A stretch of DNA of 62,444 bases from CAJBLF01 sp964613015. GTDB taxonomy: Bacteria > Patescibacteriota > Gracilibacteria > Absconditabacterales > Absconditicoccaceae. The translations under genes and the position numbers were made by a program. The stretch covers positions 1 through 62,444 of the forward strand of contig CAZTFP010000005.1 in NCBI GenBank assembly GCA_964613015.1, given 5' to 3'. The notes under the pieces were generated by a model that saw only the letters and a program-made list of their open reading frames with translations, was not told where the DNA came from and ran no database searches. Positions 1 through 11,888 of the stretch are shown in pieces; within the stretch, counting starts at the first letter, position 1, and every line of letters starts with the position of its first letter.

Positions 1-21
1 ATTCCTTTTGCCATTTTACCC

Positions 22-58
22 CGTGAGAAGTATTTCTTTCTCACGGTTTTTTTTAATT
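22..58 (+). terminator. rho-independent terminator at window start
   Basis: A hairpin with stem CCGTGAGAA/TTCTCACGG is followed by eight T on the plus strand. It would end a plus-strand transcript entering from outside the window and separates it from the convergent L,D-transpeptidase gene. Confidence 0.7.
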
Positions 59-105
59 AAAAAAAAATTGAATATTATTTTATTAGCTCAAATATATTTT
101 TATTT

Positions 106-1323
106 TTATTCGGTGATACAGACGAAAGATCATAGGTCACCTACAGCTATATTGTCGTTAAATGTTCAACATTCTATATCTCCCATCATAACACATCCAT
201 GAGTTTGTAGTCTGTCCCTAAGATTTTGAGATTGTAGTGCATTTGCTCTTGTCGCTCGTGTGGCTTCATCATATCATTTGGGATATTGGCTACCTGTAGG
301 ATAATATAATCGATGGATTCCCATAGCATATTGATTTATATCATAGGCATTATTAAAGTTTGACTTCGTGTCTACAGGAAGTAAGGTGAAAAACTTTCCT
401 GGTCCATCTACAGCATGATAGTTTTTGCTGTCATTTCTTGTATCATTGAGTCTATATAGTCCTATAGGAGTATCAGGATTTTTTGATCATTGATATTGAG
501 TATTTCCTGGTTGTGTACCCACGAGAATAGGATATCTTTTCAATAAATGATGATCTGCTGTAAAAAGATATTCGTTCATATCTCTCTTGCTGATTATTAC
601 ATATCCTACAGCGTTGGTTGGATATATTCCATTGAAAAATTTGTTGTGTTCGTCTTTTACATCCTGTGGGATATTTGGATTATTCAAAATCTCATTATGA
701 TCCATCATAAGAAAAGGATTATTTAATTTATCTAGTGTTGCTTTGTTCATTTTACCTGTGGCACGATTGTTCGTAAATTCGGAATTTTCTTTCATACCAA
801 GATATTTTTGTATACCTAAAATATTTCATTGCATAATCATCTCCATGATATTGTCTTGTAATGCCGCTGATTCTCTCATATTTCCTAATGCTTCAGCGAT
901 ATCTTTATAACTTACTCCGTCTAACTTGTCTTGAGGTATGCAGTTGGGTAGAGATACTTCCTTTTGTTCTCATTCAGTTGGTTTTTTTACTGTTCCATTA
1001 TCTTTTCATGGGTCTATTTGTCCTTGTGATGGTATATGTTTGTCAGTTTTTTTTGTTACTTTCACAACATCCCATGCTCCTCCTGCTAGGATCATAGGAA
1101 TAAGTGCCATTGCTATTCATTTTTTTATTTTATACATTTTTTCTCACTTTTGTATGGCCTGTATTTCTTCTCCCAATTTTTTTGATTCTTTGGTTAACTT
1201 ATTTAATGTTACTACCATTTCACCTCTTGTATTTTTAAGAGTTTGATTTTCTTTTATTATCTTTTCTAGAGCTTCTTTTTTCTCCAGAATGGTTGTTTCT
1301 ATTTCTTTACTAGAAGGCGTCAT
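106..1323 (-). CDS. membrane-anchored L,D-transpeptidase (YkuD-type)
   Basis: 405 aa when UGA is read as Gly; ends at TAA. Residues 1-65 are charged and coiled-coil-like, residues about 68-88 form one hydrophobic membrane helix, and the C-terminal third resembles a YkuD domain: a DTPIGLYRL segment, His337 in MGIHRL, then THGCV with Cys377 as the likely nucleophile. YkuD enzymes cross-link peptidoglycan stem peptides (3-3 links) or attach proteins to them; an extracytoplasmic active site is inferred. It is the last gene of an operon with two large envelope-like proteins, so it could anchor them. In-frame UGA codons fall inside the catalytic region, so the standard code splits it into pieces. 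The fold call rests on motifs and has not been searched. Confidence 0.72.
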
Positions 1324-1358
1324 GGTATTGTACAGATATATAAAATATATACATTATA

Positions 1359-2222
1359 TTATTCATTTGTTTTTTCTTTTTTTTCTGCTTCTGCCTTTTC
1401 TTTTTCGAGTTTTTCAATCTCTGCGACAAGTTCGTCTGTAGCTTGTTTTTTCTTTGCTATTTCTTCATCTGTTTTCGTTATTTTTTTGCTTAAATTTGCT
1501 ATCTCTTTTGCTAGTGCTGCTTGTCTTTCTTCTATTTTTTTCATTGATTCTTTGTCTTGTTTTGGTTTCCGTTTCAATTTTTCCTTAACATTTGCTATTA
1601 TTTTAAGTAATGTCGATTTTTTCATGCTTTTTTTTTCTTTTTCCTTTTTTTCTTCTATTTTTTTTGCTTCTGGTTTAATAATTGGTTCTGGCTTGATGAT
1701 CGGTTTTGGCTTGATGATCGGTGTTGGTTTAATGATTGGTTCAGGTTTAATTTTAGCCGGATTGTCTTTTTTTTGTTTTCTTTTTTCTCGTCGATCTTTT
1801 ATTTGTTCTTGTTTTTTTTCTAATATACTTTTTTCTTTTATTTTAGGCTCTGGTTTAATAATTGGTTTTGGCTTGATGATTGGTGTTGGTTTAATGATTG
1901 GTTCTGGCTTAATTACTGGTGTCGGTTCAATAACTATTGGTACTGGTGTAACTACAGGTTCTTTTTTTGGAATAATAAATTCTCCTTTGGGTCCATCATG
2001 ATCATAGAGCTCTTTGACTACATGAGGTACGATAAATTGTAAGTTTCTAGCTTGATCCATACTTTCATATTTCATGGTGCTCATTTTTTCTGCTATTTGC
2101 TTCTTTTCATTCATATCTGCGCTTCCCAAAATATTGGCAATATCTTGCTTAAATTCATTAATTTTTTTTTGCTTTCTTGAGAGCTCTTGGAGCTGTTGAA
2201 CTTTGTTTTCTATCGTATCCAT
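1359..2222 (-). CDS. proline/lysine-repeat coiled-coil protein
   Basis: 287 aa, no in-frame UGA, starts at ATG. Residues 1-50 and 187-287 are strongly heptad-like (Lys, Glu, Gln, Leu) and should form coiled coils. Residues 92-127 and 157-186 are two blocks of Pro-x-Ile-Ile-Lys-Pro repeats, an extended rod-like linker of the kind seen in TonB-like or wall-spanning proteins. No catalytic motif or clear signal peptide. It lies 23 bp from the large gene upstream and 35 bp from the L,D-transpeptidase gene downstream, consistent with one operon. A structural spacer role is inference only. Confidence 0.75.
   Translation of the reverse strand: MDTIENKVQQLQELSRKQKKINEFKQDIANILGSADMNEKKQIAEKMSTMKYESMDQARNLQFIVPHVVKELYDHDGPKGEFIIPKKEPVVTPVPIVIEPTPVIKPEPIIKPTPIIKPKPIIKPEPKIKEKSILEKKQEQIKDRREKRKQKKDNPAKIKPEPIIKPTPIIKPKPIIKPEPIIKPEAKKIEEKKEKEKKSMKKSTLLKIIANVKEKLKRKPKQDKESMKKIEERQAALAKEIANLSKKITKTDEEIAKKKQATDELVAEIEKLEKEKAEAEKKEKTNE
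1670..1935 (-). repeat. tandem repeats encoding PxIIKP units
   Basis: Near-identical 18-bp units encoding Pro-x-Ile-Ile-Lys-Pro occur in two blocks separated by a charged linker. The near-identity at DNA level suggests recent expansion or slippage. Confidence 0.7.
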
Positions 2223-2245
2223 AGTAGTGTTTTATAACAATAAAA

Positions 2246-5200
2246 TTAATTGTTAGCGTTGGTAAATTGTGTTTCTTCTACGCTTTCTCCTGATCTTCTT
2301 CTTGTTGGTTTGTTTTCGGTTTGTGGTCTGACATCGGGAGCAGGTGATCTTGTTCTTCTTCCATCTTCGTTTCTTCTGTGGTTTCCTTGCTCGTCATATC
2401 TATCTGGTTCTTTGAAGGTGTTCATATATCCAGGAATAGGTATCGGTATAGTATGTGCTGCCGTTGTTATTGTATGTGAATAATCCAAAGCTCATTGTAC
2501 AATTCTTTCTGCTGCGTTTTTGTATGTTGTCCCTACAACATCATATACTGAACCGTTATATACTGCATTGAGTGTTATGTTGCTCGCATTTGCTCCACTA
2601 TCATTCAACGCTTTAGCTGTTTGTTCTATTCCTTCTATACATCTCATTCAGTGAAGATAATCATTGACGAATCATTTTTGTGCCCATACTTGTTCTCGAG
2701 GTTTATTGTGTATTTGATTGATGAGATTAGCTTTTGTTGTTGCACTGATATTTGCCATCTGCATGATTTGATTTTCTCAATCAACTACTTTATTGAGATA
2801 TTCAAGGTTCGTTAAGTGTCCAGGTAATACTTTTGTTGCATCAGTTCATCCTCCATAATTGAACGTTATAGTCTGATGTGCTGCGTTAGGATTTCAGAAA
2901 AAAGTTTTGGATTGGGTATATACATTATTATCACTTGCTAATTCATGTTTACCTAAGAGGAAGTTATCTCCTACTTTTTGATCTCCGCTTACCGTATGAC
3001 TAGATGCTTTTTTGCTTGCTAAACTTGTAAATAAATACGATAATCCAAATGCTACTCCTCATGCTTTGACTGCACCGAGCAATGCTTTTTCTGTCTGACG
3101 ATGTTTAAATCTCTTTCGTGATTTTTGGTATCCGATTTCGTCTACACCTTGTTTTGTCGGATCACCTGTTCCATTATTTATAAGATCCATTTCATTGTCA
3201 TAATAGTTATTTAATCTGAGTGTAGGTAAATCTTGATCTATTCTCATAGCTCATGTAAGAACTAACCTCTGGATGTTTTGATATTCTTTTTCTGCGACGT
3301 CTTTGTCAATGGATCCCAAGAAATTTTGACCGGTTTTTTTATGATTATCTAAACGTGCAAGTCCTTCAGATATATATTTTTCTAAGTCTTGTTGTTCTTG
3401 TCCAGTAAGTTGTGGTTTTTTCAATAATCATTCCATTTTTTTACCTAAGGTATCTGAATTTTCCAATTGATCATGAGTTGTCATTACATAATCTCTAAAT
3501 TGTCTTACATCTCTTGCTTTTTTACCAAGTCCGAAATAGTAGCGCATAAATCTTGTCGCTGGATTCATGTTGCTTACTTCATTCATCAATCTATCACGTT
3601 CTGCTGTGTTGTTCAAAAGATTATTTGCTTGATTTCTTTGGTATCCAATATGTTCTTTGTTGTAATGTGCATATTTTTTGAAGAGTGTCTTGGTAAATGC
3701 CATTCCACCTGCTCATCATGCAACTGCTAGCGGTCCTAGAGGAGCCAGAAGTATTGCTGGAGTGATCATTACTCCAAGTTTTGTAATACCTCGAAGTGTT
3801 CAGAATGCATTTTTTGTAAATGGGTGTTTTTCCATCAACTTACCAAATCTACTTGTATCAGATATTGGTTTATCTAATCGATTTCCTATCTTGGTCATTA
3901 CTCATCATTCTTGTTTTACATTGTATGCTTCTTCACCTTTGACAAGAATTTGTACTTTCAATCTCATGGTCTGTGCTGCTATGTTTGTCAAAGCTCGGTT
4001 TTGTGCTTGGAGTCTTCTCAATTCTTGCATAGCGGTCGGATCGTCAAGTCTGATCTTCATACTTTTCAAAAATTCTGGATTTTTTTTGTAGGTATTGAAA
4101 TATTTTATTATCCTAGGTCTAGAAAACGCATTAAAACTTGTATCTGACTCTGTAGGGTTGCTTGTTATATGGTCTGCAATATCCCATGCCAACGATTGAT
4201 GATCTCTAAATCCATTTAACTTCAAGGTAATGTTAGAAGACATCTGTTGGATATCATTACTTTTGATAATCTGTGCAAGTGGTTTTCGGTTTGCAGCTGT
4301 CGCTGTCATTGGTCTTGTTGTATCAAGATTTCTTCTGATAATAGCGGTAAATTGTTGTTGGAAAAGCGTGTCATTTATTCCTTTTTGTCGTGGTGGTAGT
4401 GTATTTCCATCACCGGTCATCTGTTTCGCTAAGGTATCTAATGCTGCATATGTTCTTGGATAATTATCTTCGTCGATATTTCCTACGTTTTTGATGGCAT
4501 CATTAAATTTGTTTTCTTCTTCCATTTCGTGTCTATCTGCTCATTTTACAAGATTTTCATCTCGTTGCATACCTCATTTCATATTCATATATTTGCGGGT
4601 ATAATGATCTTTCATATATCATCTTCCCAAAAATAATGTGGCTTTTGTGGGTCGTGATCGTGGTTTGTATCGTGCCGTGTTTTTATATATCTTTCTGAGT
4701 TTCTCTCCTGCTTGGCGTTCTGCTATAGCACGAGTGATTTGTGTCGTATCAGAAATGGTTGCTGTAAGCTCTACCGGACCTAGTTCTCATTCTTCTTCTT
4801 CAATTGGTTCAGGAATAGGTGTTGGTATAATGATTTCGTCGTCTGGTATATTTAAAAATTTCCAGAGTGCTTCATTACTTACATAACTAATATAAGTCTT
4901 ATCTTCATTTTCTACTACAAAATAATCTTTGTCGATATATTGGTCAAATTCAACTACTTGATTAGTCTTACATATCCATCCCTTTCAGTCTTTTTTTTGG
5001 AGTTTAATAATCTTACCATCAGGCATGGTAAGGTCGGTAATTTCTCCTATTTCCATATTTTCTAATTGTTTTTTTAGTTTTCTCAACGCTTCCTTAGTTG
5101 CCTCATCCATTGTATTTACTGTCTGTTGTTCTGTATTTTGCAATGTCGGTACTCATGGTTGTGGTCACTCAATAGTTGTTGGTTCTGTCACTACTGATTG

Positions 5201-5803
5201 TTGTACTTCAGTATCGTGAAGTGCTTCATAAGCTTTTTCAGCTCTTTCTAATTCTTCGAGTTGTTTTTTTGTTCGTTTGATGATAAAGTGTGAAACTTCT
5301 CCATTTGTTTTTTTGATAAGTTCTATCTTTTTGTTGTATTTGTCGTTTTTATCTAATCTTTCAAATGAAGCTTTTGCTTCTTCTTCAGCTGTTTTACCAT
5401 CAAACTGTTCTGTAGATGAAAACTCTATCATCTTATTCTGATCCAAAATGATTTGTTCAGCAAGATCTCTGCACCATTCTATTTTTTTCTTTTTATAATC
5501 TGGATTAAGCACACCGAGTTTAATAATTTCTTTATATCTTTCTGTCATGTTTCTATATTTTTTTTCGTCTATTTTTATGTCTTTTTTTCAGAAAGATTCC
5601 GTCCAATCAATATCTCCGATTTTAAAATCTACGAAGCTATCAGTAATCTTTTTTGTAATGGTATTTCTTTCTATGAGTTTTTGATCAAGCTTTAATCCTT
5701 TGATCATCTCTAATTTGAGATTTTCAAGCATCTGGTCTTTTTTGCTTTTGACCTGTTCTTGACTCGATACTAGTTCTAGATCTTTGTTGAGTGTAGTAAC
5801 CAT
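2246..5803 (-). CDS. giant uncharacterised membrane protein (1185 aa)
   Basis: One uninterrupted code-25 frame; the TAA stop is followed directly by the PIIKP-repeat gene. The ATG at 5803 is chosen. A TTG at 5920 would add 39 plausible residues and sits only about 20 nt from the predicted transcription start, so the start is uncertain. The N-terminal third is charged and coiled-coil-rich, with an acidic Pro-Ile stretch near the middle. Two hydrophobic segments (around bases 3700-3780 and 3000-3070) look membrane-spanning. The C-terminus is rich in Arg, Pro and Asn and probably disordered. No family recognised. Its partner in the neighbouring operon (6451-9948) has the same size and style, suggesting a two-part envelope structure. 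Confidence 0.78.
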
Positions 5804-5947
5804 TTTTTTGTGGGAATAAGTAAAGTTTTTTTTGGAATACTTAATTATATATTCTCCTTCAAAAATTTTTTCTATTTTTGATGGAAGAATGTATAATTTC
5901 GATGGTATAAAAACCTTCAAAAATATTTCGGTTTTTATTACATCTCA

Positions 5948-5976
5948 ATTATACTCCCGAACTTCTTTTTTGTCAA
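5948..5976 (-). promoter_or_regulatory. consensus sigma-70 promoter
   Basis: On the minus strand a perfect TTGACA (5971-5976) and a perfect TATAAT (5948-5953) are separated by 17 bp. Transcription would start near 5941 and read the 1185-aa gene, the repeat protein and the L,D-transpeptidase as one operon. Confidence 0.85.
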
Positions 5977-6033
5977 ATTTTATGATACTTTTTCACTGAG
6001 AATTTCAGAATATTGTTAAAATATTTTATACAA

Positions 6034-6061
6034 CAAAAAAAACCGACCGATTCGGTCAGTT
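6034..6061 (-). terminator. rho-independent terminator
   Basis: The minus strand carries a GACCGA/TCGGTC stem followed by eight T, 25 bp after the lipoprotein gene. It separates the upstream envelope operon from the promoter of the downstream one. Confidence 0.8.
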
Positions 6062-6085
6062 TTCTCTATTTTTCAGTATATTATT

Positions 6086-6427
6086 TTATAAGTTGTTTGC
6101 TTTTTGTTTAGTTTCTGTCTTGCTTTTTTGTTCTTGTTTTTGTGCGTCTATGAGTTCTTGACGAGCGGTTTGGAGGTTTATTGTCGCTTGTTTAAGTGCT
6201 TTTTCTTTGGCTTCTACGTTTTCTTTTTTTGTCTCTACGTTTTCTACATCACTATCATGTGCTTTTGATATTTTTGTTGCGTCTGATTCTTTTGGTCCAC
6301 AACTTGAAAGGAGTAAAGTTGTTCATATTAAACTAGTATATCCGAAAATTTCCAATTTTCTTTTTAATGTTTCCCATGTATTGGATCTCGTAATCTTTTG
6401 GTTACAATTTTTTTCTGGAGTTGTCAT
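6086..6427 (-). CDS. small lipoprotein with coiled-coil tail
   Basis: 113 aa. After a basic N-terminus (about 25 residues) comes a hydrophobic stretch ending in LLLSSC followed by Gly, a good lipobox, so Cys46 or nearby is probably lipidated and the protein surface-anchored. The rest is highly charged and helical (Lys, Glu, Gln, Ala). It follows the 1165-aa gene by 23 bp and is the last gene before a terminator. The UGA-encoded Gly lies in the hydrophobic segment, so the signal is only visible with code 25. No enzymatic motif; it may tether the large proteins of the operon. Confidence 0.75.
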
Positions 6428-6450
6428 GATGGTAGTATAATAGAATAAAA

Positions 6451-9400
6451 TTAGTTGCGTAGTGCTCTAGTAGATGAGATAATTCCCATTCTATTGTTCA
6501 TCGTTTTGATGAGTCTTCCCATGAGGAATGGATTTTTGAATACTTCTCTGGTTTCGCTTTCATCACACATTCTTCTTCCTTCAGGTGGATGGTTGACTAT
6601 ACCATATTCTCTATTACTTACTGCTCCTCGGCGCACCATATCAGGATTGGCTGCAGCCGTCTCTGCATTTACATATCAAAGTTGTCAGTCGGTGTCTAAT
6701 ATATATGTCCTTCCTGTGATACAATCTTTTACTCAAAAGTTTGTCCTTGCTATCTTACTATTTTCTCTCATCTTTTTGATCAGTTCTTCATATGCTTTTC
6801 CACAGATATCTCTTTCTAGACCATCAAATACACGGAGCCCTCATTCTCTATGTCTGAGTAATTTTCCTAATGTTCTTGATGAAATTGGCTTTTTCATACC
6901 AGCCATATTCAATGTAAATTTGTTGTTTTTGAATTCAATATTGACGCTTTTCCCATTGGATTCTGCCGTTGTAGAAAAATCAAACTTGGTTGTCGTACCC
7001 AGATTCATTATTTTTTTGATTGGGCTTAGCCAAAATGACGTAGGAAGTGTCATTCTTGTTTCTCATCTTCTGAACCCCATCCATCTTTTTTCGCTTGCTT
7101 GTCTATATTGGTAATGGAGTTCGTTCATAGCAAAATTGAAATGTCCCATCATCCTATCTATACCCACCCTTAATCTTCTGTTTTCATTTCCTCTTGTAGA
7201 GTCGAACGTATTGGTACTTTCAAAGTCTTGATGATCGAAGAGTACTGTGGTGTTTCTTCTGTGTGTCGTTCATGCATTGGTGTGATCGTTTTGTTGTTCC
7301 AATACGATATTTTTGCCATCCATCTTGATGATCATCATATCACCAGTTCCCGGATCACGATAGGTCAGGCTTATATCTTTTTTCTTGGCTGTCTCGATAA
7401 ATCCCTTCATAAGATTGTAGACTACATGCGCTCTTACTTTACCATGTTGGATATCTTCACATTGGAGAATTTTTCTTACCATAGCTGCCGGATCTCCCGC
7501 TTTGAGCTTAATCTCTTTGTCTTTACCTATTTTTATATTTACTGCTATCTGTTGTTTTCCAGATACTTCCATGTTCATGTCGTATTTCACTGGTTCAGGA
7601 TTATTCAAATCTTCTGGTCTATTATTAGTAGTAATATTCACTGTCTGATCTTTTATATCCAATTTAGAATCTTGTCCTGCAAAAAATCTCAGATAATTTA
7701 CATCTCTACGACCTATCCTTCCAAATCTTCTTGTGTTTTCCATTTCATCGACAGCATTTATATCTCAAGCAATATCTTGATGAACGTTGGTGTCAATCTT
7801 TTGATGTTCTATATCTGTGAGAAAATCTGTTAATTGTTTTTTGAGATATGTATTTCCTTCTAAATTTTCTGAAAATACCTCATCAAATCTTCGTTCAAAA
7901 TATTTTTTTATCTGATCTTCTAAATTGTTGTGGATATATGCCCTATATCCTTCTGTATTTATTGTAAATTCAGGTTTGTTTGATTCGTGATTATCGTTGG
8001 TTATTCGTTCTAAAAATGATTGAGTCCCTGGCATTGGTGTATCAAAGTTATTTATTCTTCTTAAATTTGTTGCTCGTCCAAACTGTGCTCCTGTTCTAGG
8101 ATTACCAGCTGGTGTTCTATAGGTATTGCGGACGTCTTGATAAAGAAGTTCTTTTTGTTCTGCATTGAGCTTGTTAAATTTTGGACCATCTGCTCTTTCC
8201 AATGCTCTATAAAATGCTTCTCTCTCCAGTCTAGCTATCAATGTTGCATGATTTGCATTGATGGAATTTACGATAGTATTTCCTCTTGTATTAATTGCGT
8301 TTACTTCCGCTTGACGTGCTTGTTGATTGAAAATAGGTCTATTTATTGTTATGTTCAATGTTTTGAAATGATCTAAATTTATTCCTGTCACAGGATCTTG
8401 TATTCTCACTCTCACGTTCAATGCTAAATGTGCTGGAAATGTTACTCCTTCTACAGGACTAATTTGTAAATTATTTATGTGTAATTCGTTGATATTGTTT
8501 ACGTTTTGTATGTTTAATCCTCTTATTTTGACTGCTTTCCCTCCTACTATTTCTCCGTCTAATTCTTGGCCATCTCTTTTTAATTCTTCTCCGGCAGTAT
8601 TACAAATTGCGTATTCTGAGCGATAATTTCCTTGGAGATTACCATTACCATTTGGCATGAAAATCGTATTGAGATTGATTGCAGGATTATTTCCTCAGAA
8701 ATCCATTGTTACTTGCCCTACTTGTTGTACGAATCCAGCCTGTCTTATAAGTAGCATTTGTTGTCCTATATTTATGAATTGTTGTATTTCAGCAGATCTT
8801 GTATTTATTATTCAAGGAGTAAATCCCAATCTTTGAAGGCTTTCTTCTAGTCTTTGAAGTGGAAGTAATGTGTTTAATCTGTTTATATTGTCTTGATATC
8901 TATCACGAAGTCATTGCATAGCATTTTCCAAATCATCAAGCTGTTGTATTTCTGTATTAATCTGTGTTATTCCTGTTTGTGTTTGTCAAATATTTACTGT
9001 TTGATTTGGTTGTATCACTGTTCTTGTAATATTTAATCATATATTTTGTGGGATAGGTATTTGCTGCTGGGGTAAAGTTCTTGTTATCCTTTGAAGCTCT
9101 CACGTCAAACGTGTTATTTCTTGAATATCCGTTAAGTTCTGTCTTTGATTTTCTATTTGTTGTGTTAATATAACTTCTTCATTTATTATTTTTACTATTG
9201 TTGCTTGTGTATTTGTATTTGTTGTTCTTATAGTTCTTAAACTTTGTGGTAAATTACCTCTTTGGCTTCTTAGTTGTGTTGCTACATTTAATCTCAGATT
9301 TGTAAGTTGTCATGTTAATGTATTTGCCCTGTTAGTTGGTCTTCATTGATTATCTTGTTCATTTAATACAGGATTAGTTTCCAATCACGATATGCTTTCT

Positions 9401-9948
9401 AATATACCACGAATACTTGAACAAGCATTTAATTGTGTTTGTGCAGTATTTATTGTATTTTGGATTACTTGTGTTGTTGTATTTGGATTCGTTATATTAT
9501 TTATATTTGTTTGAATATCCTCAATTTGCTGTAAAATTCAGCGGTTCTGATTTAATCTTTCTCTTATTCTCGTTATTTGATTTGGAAGTACATCGAGATT
9601 TCTGATGTTGGTATTGGTTATTGTGCTGATCTCTCTTTCAATATTTTGGACAGTATTCATATTTGTTGTATTCACTACTGCATTTGTAATTGCTGTATTA
9701 TTTACTTGTATTGGATTTTGATTTAGTCCATTTCTTGCTCCGTTGATACGATTAGTTAAACCCGCAAGATTTCCTGTTCTTTCCAATTCGACAAGAAATT
9801 CTTCATTCAAGACAATATTTGGTCTATTTTCAAATAATCCAAAAAGACGATCAGAAACCTTGTTTTGGATCTCTTGGGTATTTGAAGTATTCAATGCCTC
9901 ATTGAATCTTTGTACTTCTTGTAATAGACTAGGGTTACTTATTGCCAT
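6451..9948 (-). CDS. giant uncharacterised Gln/Asn/Thr-rich protein (1165 aa)
   Basis: One continuous code-25 frame. ATG at 9948 is preferred because the GTG at 9999 would overlap the preceding gene. About the first 430 residues are a long helical region very rich in Gln, Asn, Thr and Ile, compositionally like coiled-coil or fibrous surface proteins. The C-terminal half has a mixed composition with predicted beta strands and many Arg and Asn. No transmembrane helix or known motif is obvious. It sits between an acidic 95-aa protein and the lipoprotein, in the operon starting near 11760. Size and style match the 1185-aa protein of the next operon. Function unknown. Confidence 0.78.
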
Positions 9949-9973
9949 TTTTTTAGATAAAGAATAAACTTTT

Positions 9974-10261
9974 TTATTCTGTTTCCATGATTTCGTCACT
10001 TACCATATCTACTACGATATCAGAGAGGAGGTCTTTGTAATCAGATATTTTTGATTGGAGGTATTCGTCGATAGCGGTCATATCTTTTTCGTTATCTTCT
10101 AAAAATTTCACGTCTTCGTCAGTCAATGTATATTCTACGGATTCTAGAATTTCGTCCATGATGGTGTCGTAGACATCATCTTTATCGATGTCAGGATTAA
10201 GTTCTTTGAGTTGTTTGAAAACGTAGTCTGTTGCTTGTTGCATGTTTTTAATGTTGTCCAT
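9974..10261 (-). CDS. small acidic protein, unknown function
   Basis: 95 aa, very acidic (Asp and Glu throughout), predicted all-helical, no signal or membrane segment. It lies 25 bp upstream of the 1165-aa gene and 33 bp downstream of the 476-aa gene, so it is co-transcribed. The acidic helical character fits a small chaperone or adaptor for its large neighbours, but this is only inference from context. Confidence 0.7.
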   Translation of the reverse strand: MDNIKNMQQATDYVFKQLKELNPDIDKDDVYDTIMDEILESVEYTLTDEDVKFLEDNEKDMTAIDEYLQSKISDYKDLLSDIVVDMVSDEIMETE

Positions 10262-10294
10262 AAATAATGATAAAATGATAAAATGATGAATTTT

Positions 10295-11725
10295 TTATGC
10301 TGCGTTAGCTACATTGCTTGGAGGTGTCATTTGGATTATTCTGCTTTTTTTTGTCGCATTTTTTTCTGTATCGATAAATGGAGCAACCCAGGCGTTTGCT
10401 CTTTCTCTTGCATATAATGCTCCATAATAATTTATTCTGTTTTTGATTGCTTGTATCGCTGCTATTTCTTGTGGGTTGTTTTCGTTGCTTGTTTTTATAT
10501 CGAGGATGGCAAACATATTATTTCTTCCTGCGTTGAACATTGTATGAAACTCTTGTGGATTCATTTGCATTCCCATAGCAGATCATGCTTTATCTATAGC
10601 GCTATTTACCTTGATTCCTGTATAGCGGAGAAATCTCGCCTTTTCAAACCCCATGATAAATCTTACTCACTCTTTTCCTCAGTTTTTTGTACCATCACCC
10701 ATCTTGTTGAATTTTTTAATGAGTGTATGTATTGTTCTGTTTCTTCTAATCGTATCCATTTTATTTCTTTTGGGACTATTGAATAATTTCCCTTGTCTTT
10801 GTTCGTATCTAATCAAACCTGTTGGTACGTTTTCTAAATCTTTTTCTGAAAAATTTTCAAATTTGTTTGTGTTTGTTGCGAAAAAATCTTTTTTCACTTT
10901 TTCATACGTATCTTTTTCTCTTTTCACTTCTTCTTTGAGTTGTTTGATTTCATCTTCAAGCGTTTTTCTCTCTCATTCTTTGTCATTTTTTAATGCTTTT
11001 ACTTTGTCGATATATCTTCCTATGGATTCTCCCAATCTTTTTCTGGTCATTGTTAACGTTGTTTCTTCTGGTTTTTCTTGTATTGTTTCTTCTGGAGTAG
11101 TAATATTTTCTTCTGGAACTTGAGTTTCCTCTATTTTCTCTTCGTTCCTAATGCTTTCTATCGTTGGTTTTTCTATTTTTCCATTTTTCAATTCTATTTC
11201 GTTCGCATCGAATCCGTAATACGTTAGACTTGTATCGTTTGCTTTCGCTTTTTTTTCTTTTAGATATCCGAGAAATGCAAATTGACTATTATTTGCTGCG
11301 TATCTTGGATCTTGATTGAATTCTGTAATCGCACTTCGAAGTTCTAATAATCATTTCAATCTATCTCCTTTTTCTCCTGCTATTTTTTTTTCTTTTTCTG
11401 TATCTACTTTAATTTGTTCTGCTTTTTTCTGATTGGCCTTATCTTGTTCTATTTTCAATATGTTTTTTACATCTTCGAGATTATTTTTGTCTGCTAATTT
11501 ATTATAGGTGTTTACGATACCATCGTAGCTGAATCAAGAGCTTTCTTTATTTATATATGTCCAAAAATTGTTTCCTCATTTCTGACTTTGTTTTTTGTTT
11601 TGATCTTTTTGAAAATCATCGTATAATTTGAATAGTTGTTCATACTTATCTTGTGTATTTGTTGGGGTAGTTCCCAATACATTTGTTTGATTTATTGTAC
11701 TAGTGTTTAATGATCCGGCAGTCAT
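10295..11725 (-). CDS. coiled-coil protein, first gene of envelope operon
   Basis: 476 aa with in-frame UGA codons; ATG start at 11725 about 35 nt after a predicted transcription start. It is Lys/Glu/Gln-rich and mostly helical, with an acidic Thr/Pro/Glu linker in the middle (bases about 11050-11190) followed by another coiled coil. The C-terminus (bases 10295-10600) is more globular. No enzyme motif or membrane helix. First gene of the operon with the 95-aa, 1165-aa and lipoprotein genes. Not recognised; a cytoplasmic or periplasmic scaffold role is possible. Confidence 0.75.
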
Positions 11726-11767
11726 GTTGTTTGTTATAAATGCATAAAAAATATTTTTACTACTATA

Positions 11768-11795
11768 ATAGTACCCAGAAAAATTTATTTGTCAA
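11768..11795 (-). promoter_or_regulatory. putative promoter of envelope operon
   Basis: Perfect TTGACA (11790-11795) overlaps the T-run of the uvrC terminator. TACTAT lies 16 bp downstream, the spacing seen at other promoters here. The -10 box is imperfect. Confidence 0.5.
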
Positions 11796-11820
11796 AAAAC
11801 TCCCCGCCTGGGCGAGGAGT
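11793..11820 (-). terminator. rho-independent terminator of uvrC
   Basis: CTCCTCGC/GCGGGGAG stem (one G-U pair) with six T on the minus strand, about 70 bp after uvrC. The T-run merges into the -35 box of the next operon. Confidence 0.8.
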
Positions 11821-11888
11821 ATGTGTGTTTATTACTTGCCTTTTTATATAAACCATATTTAGTATTGTTTTTCTACTCGAGGGGAGTT

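Noticed and set aside
861..1246. Plus-strand hydrophobic ORFs opposite the L,D-transpeptidase gene (and many similar ones)
   Set aside because: They are shadows of minus-strand genes in other frames without start signals or family motifs.
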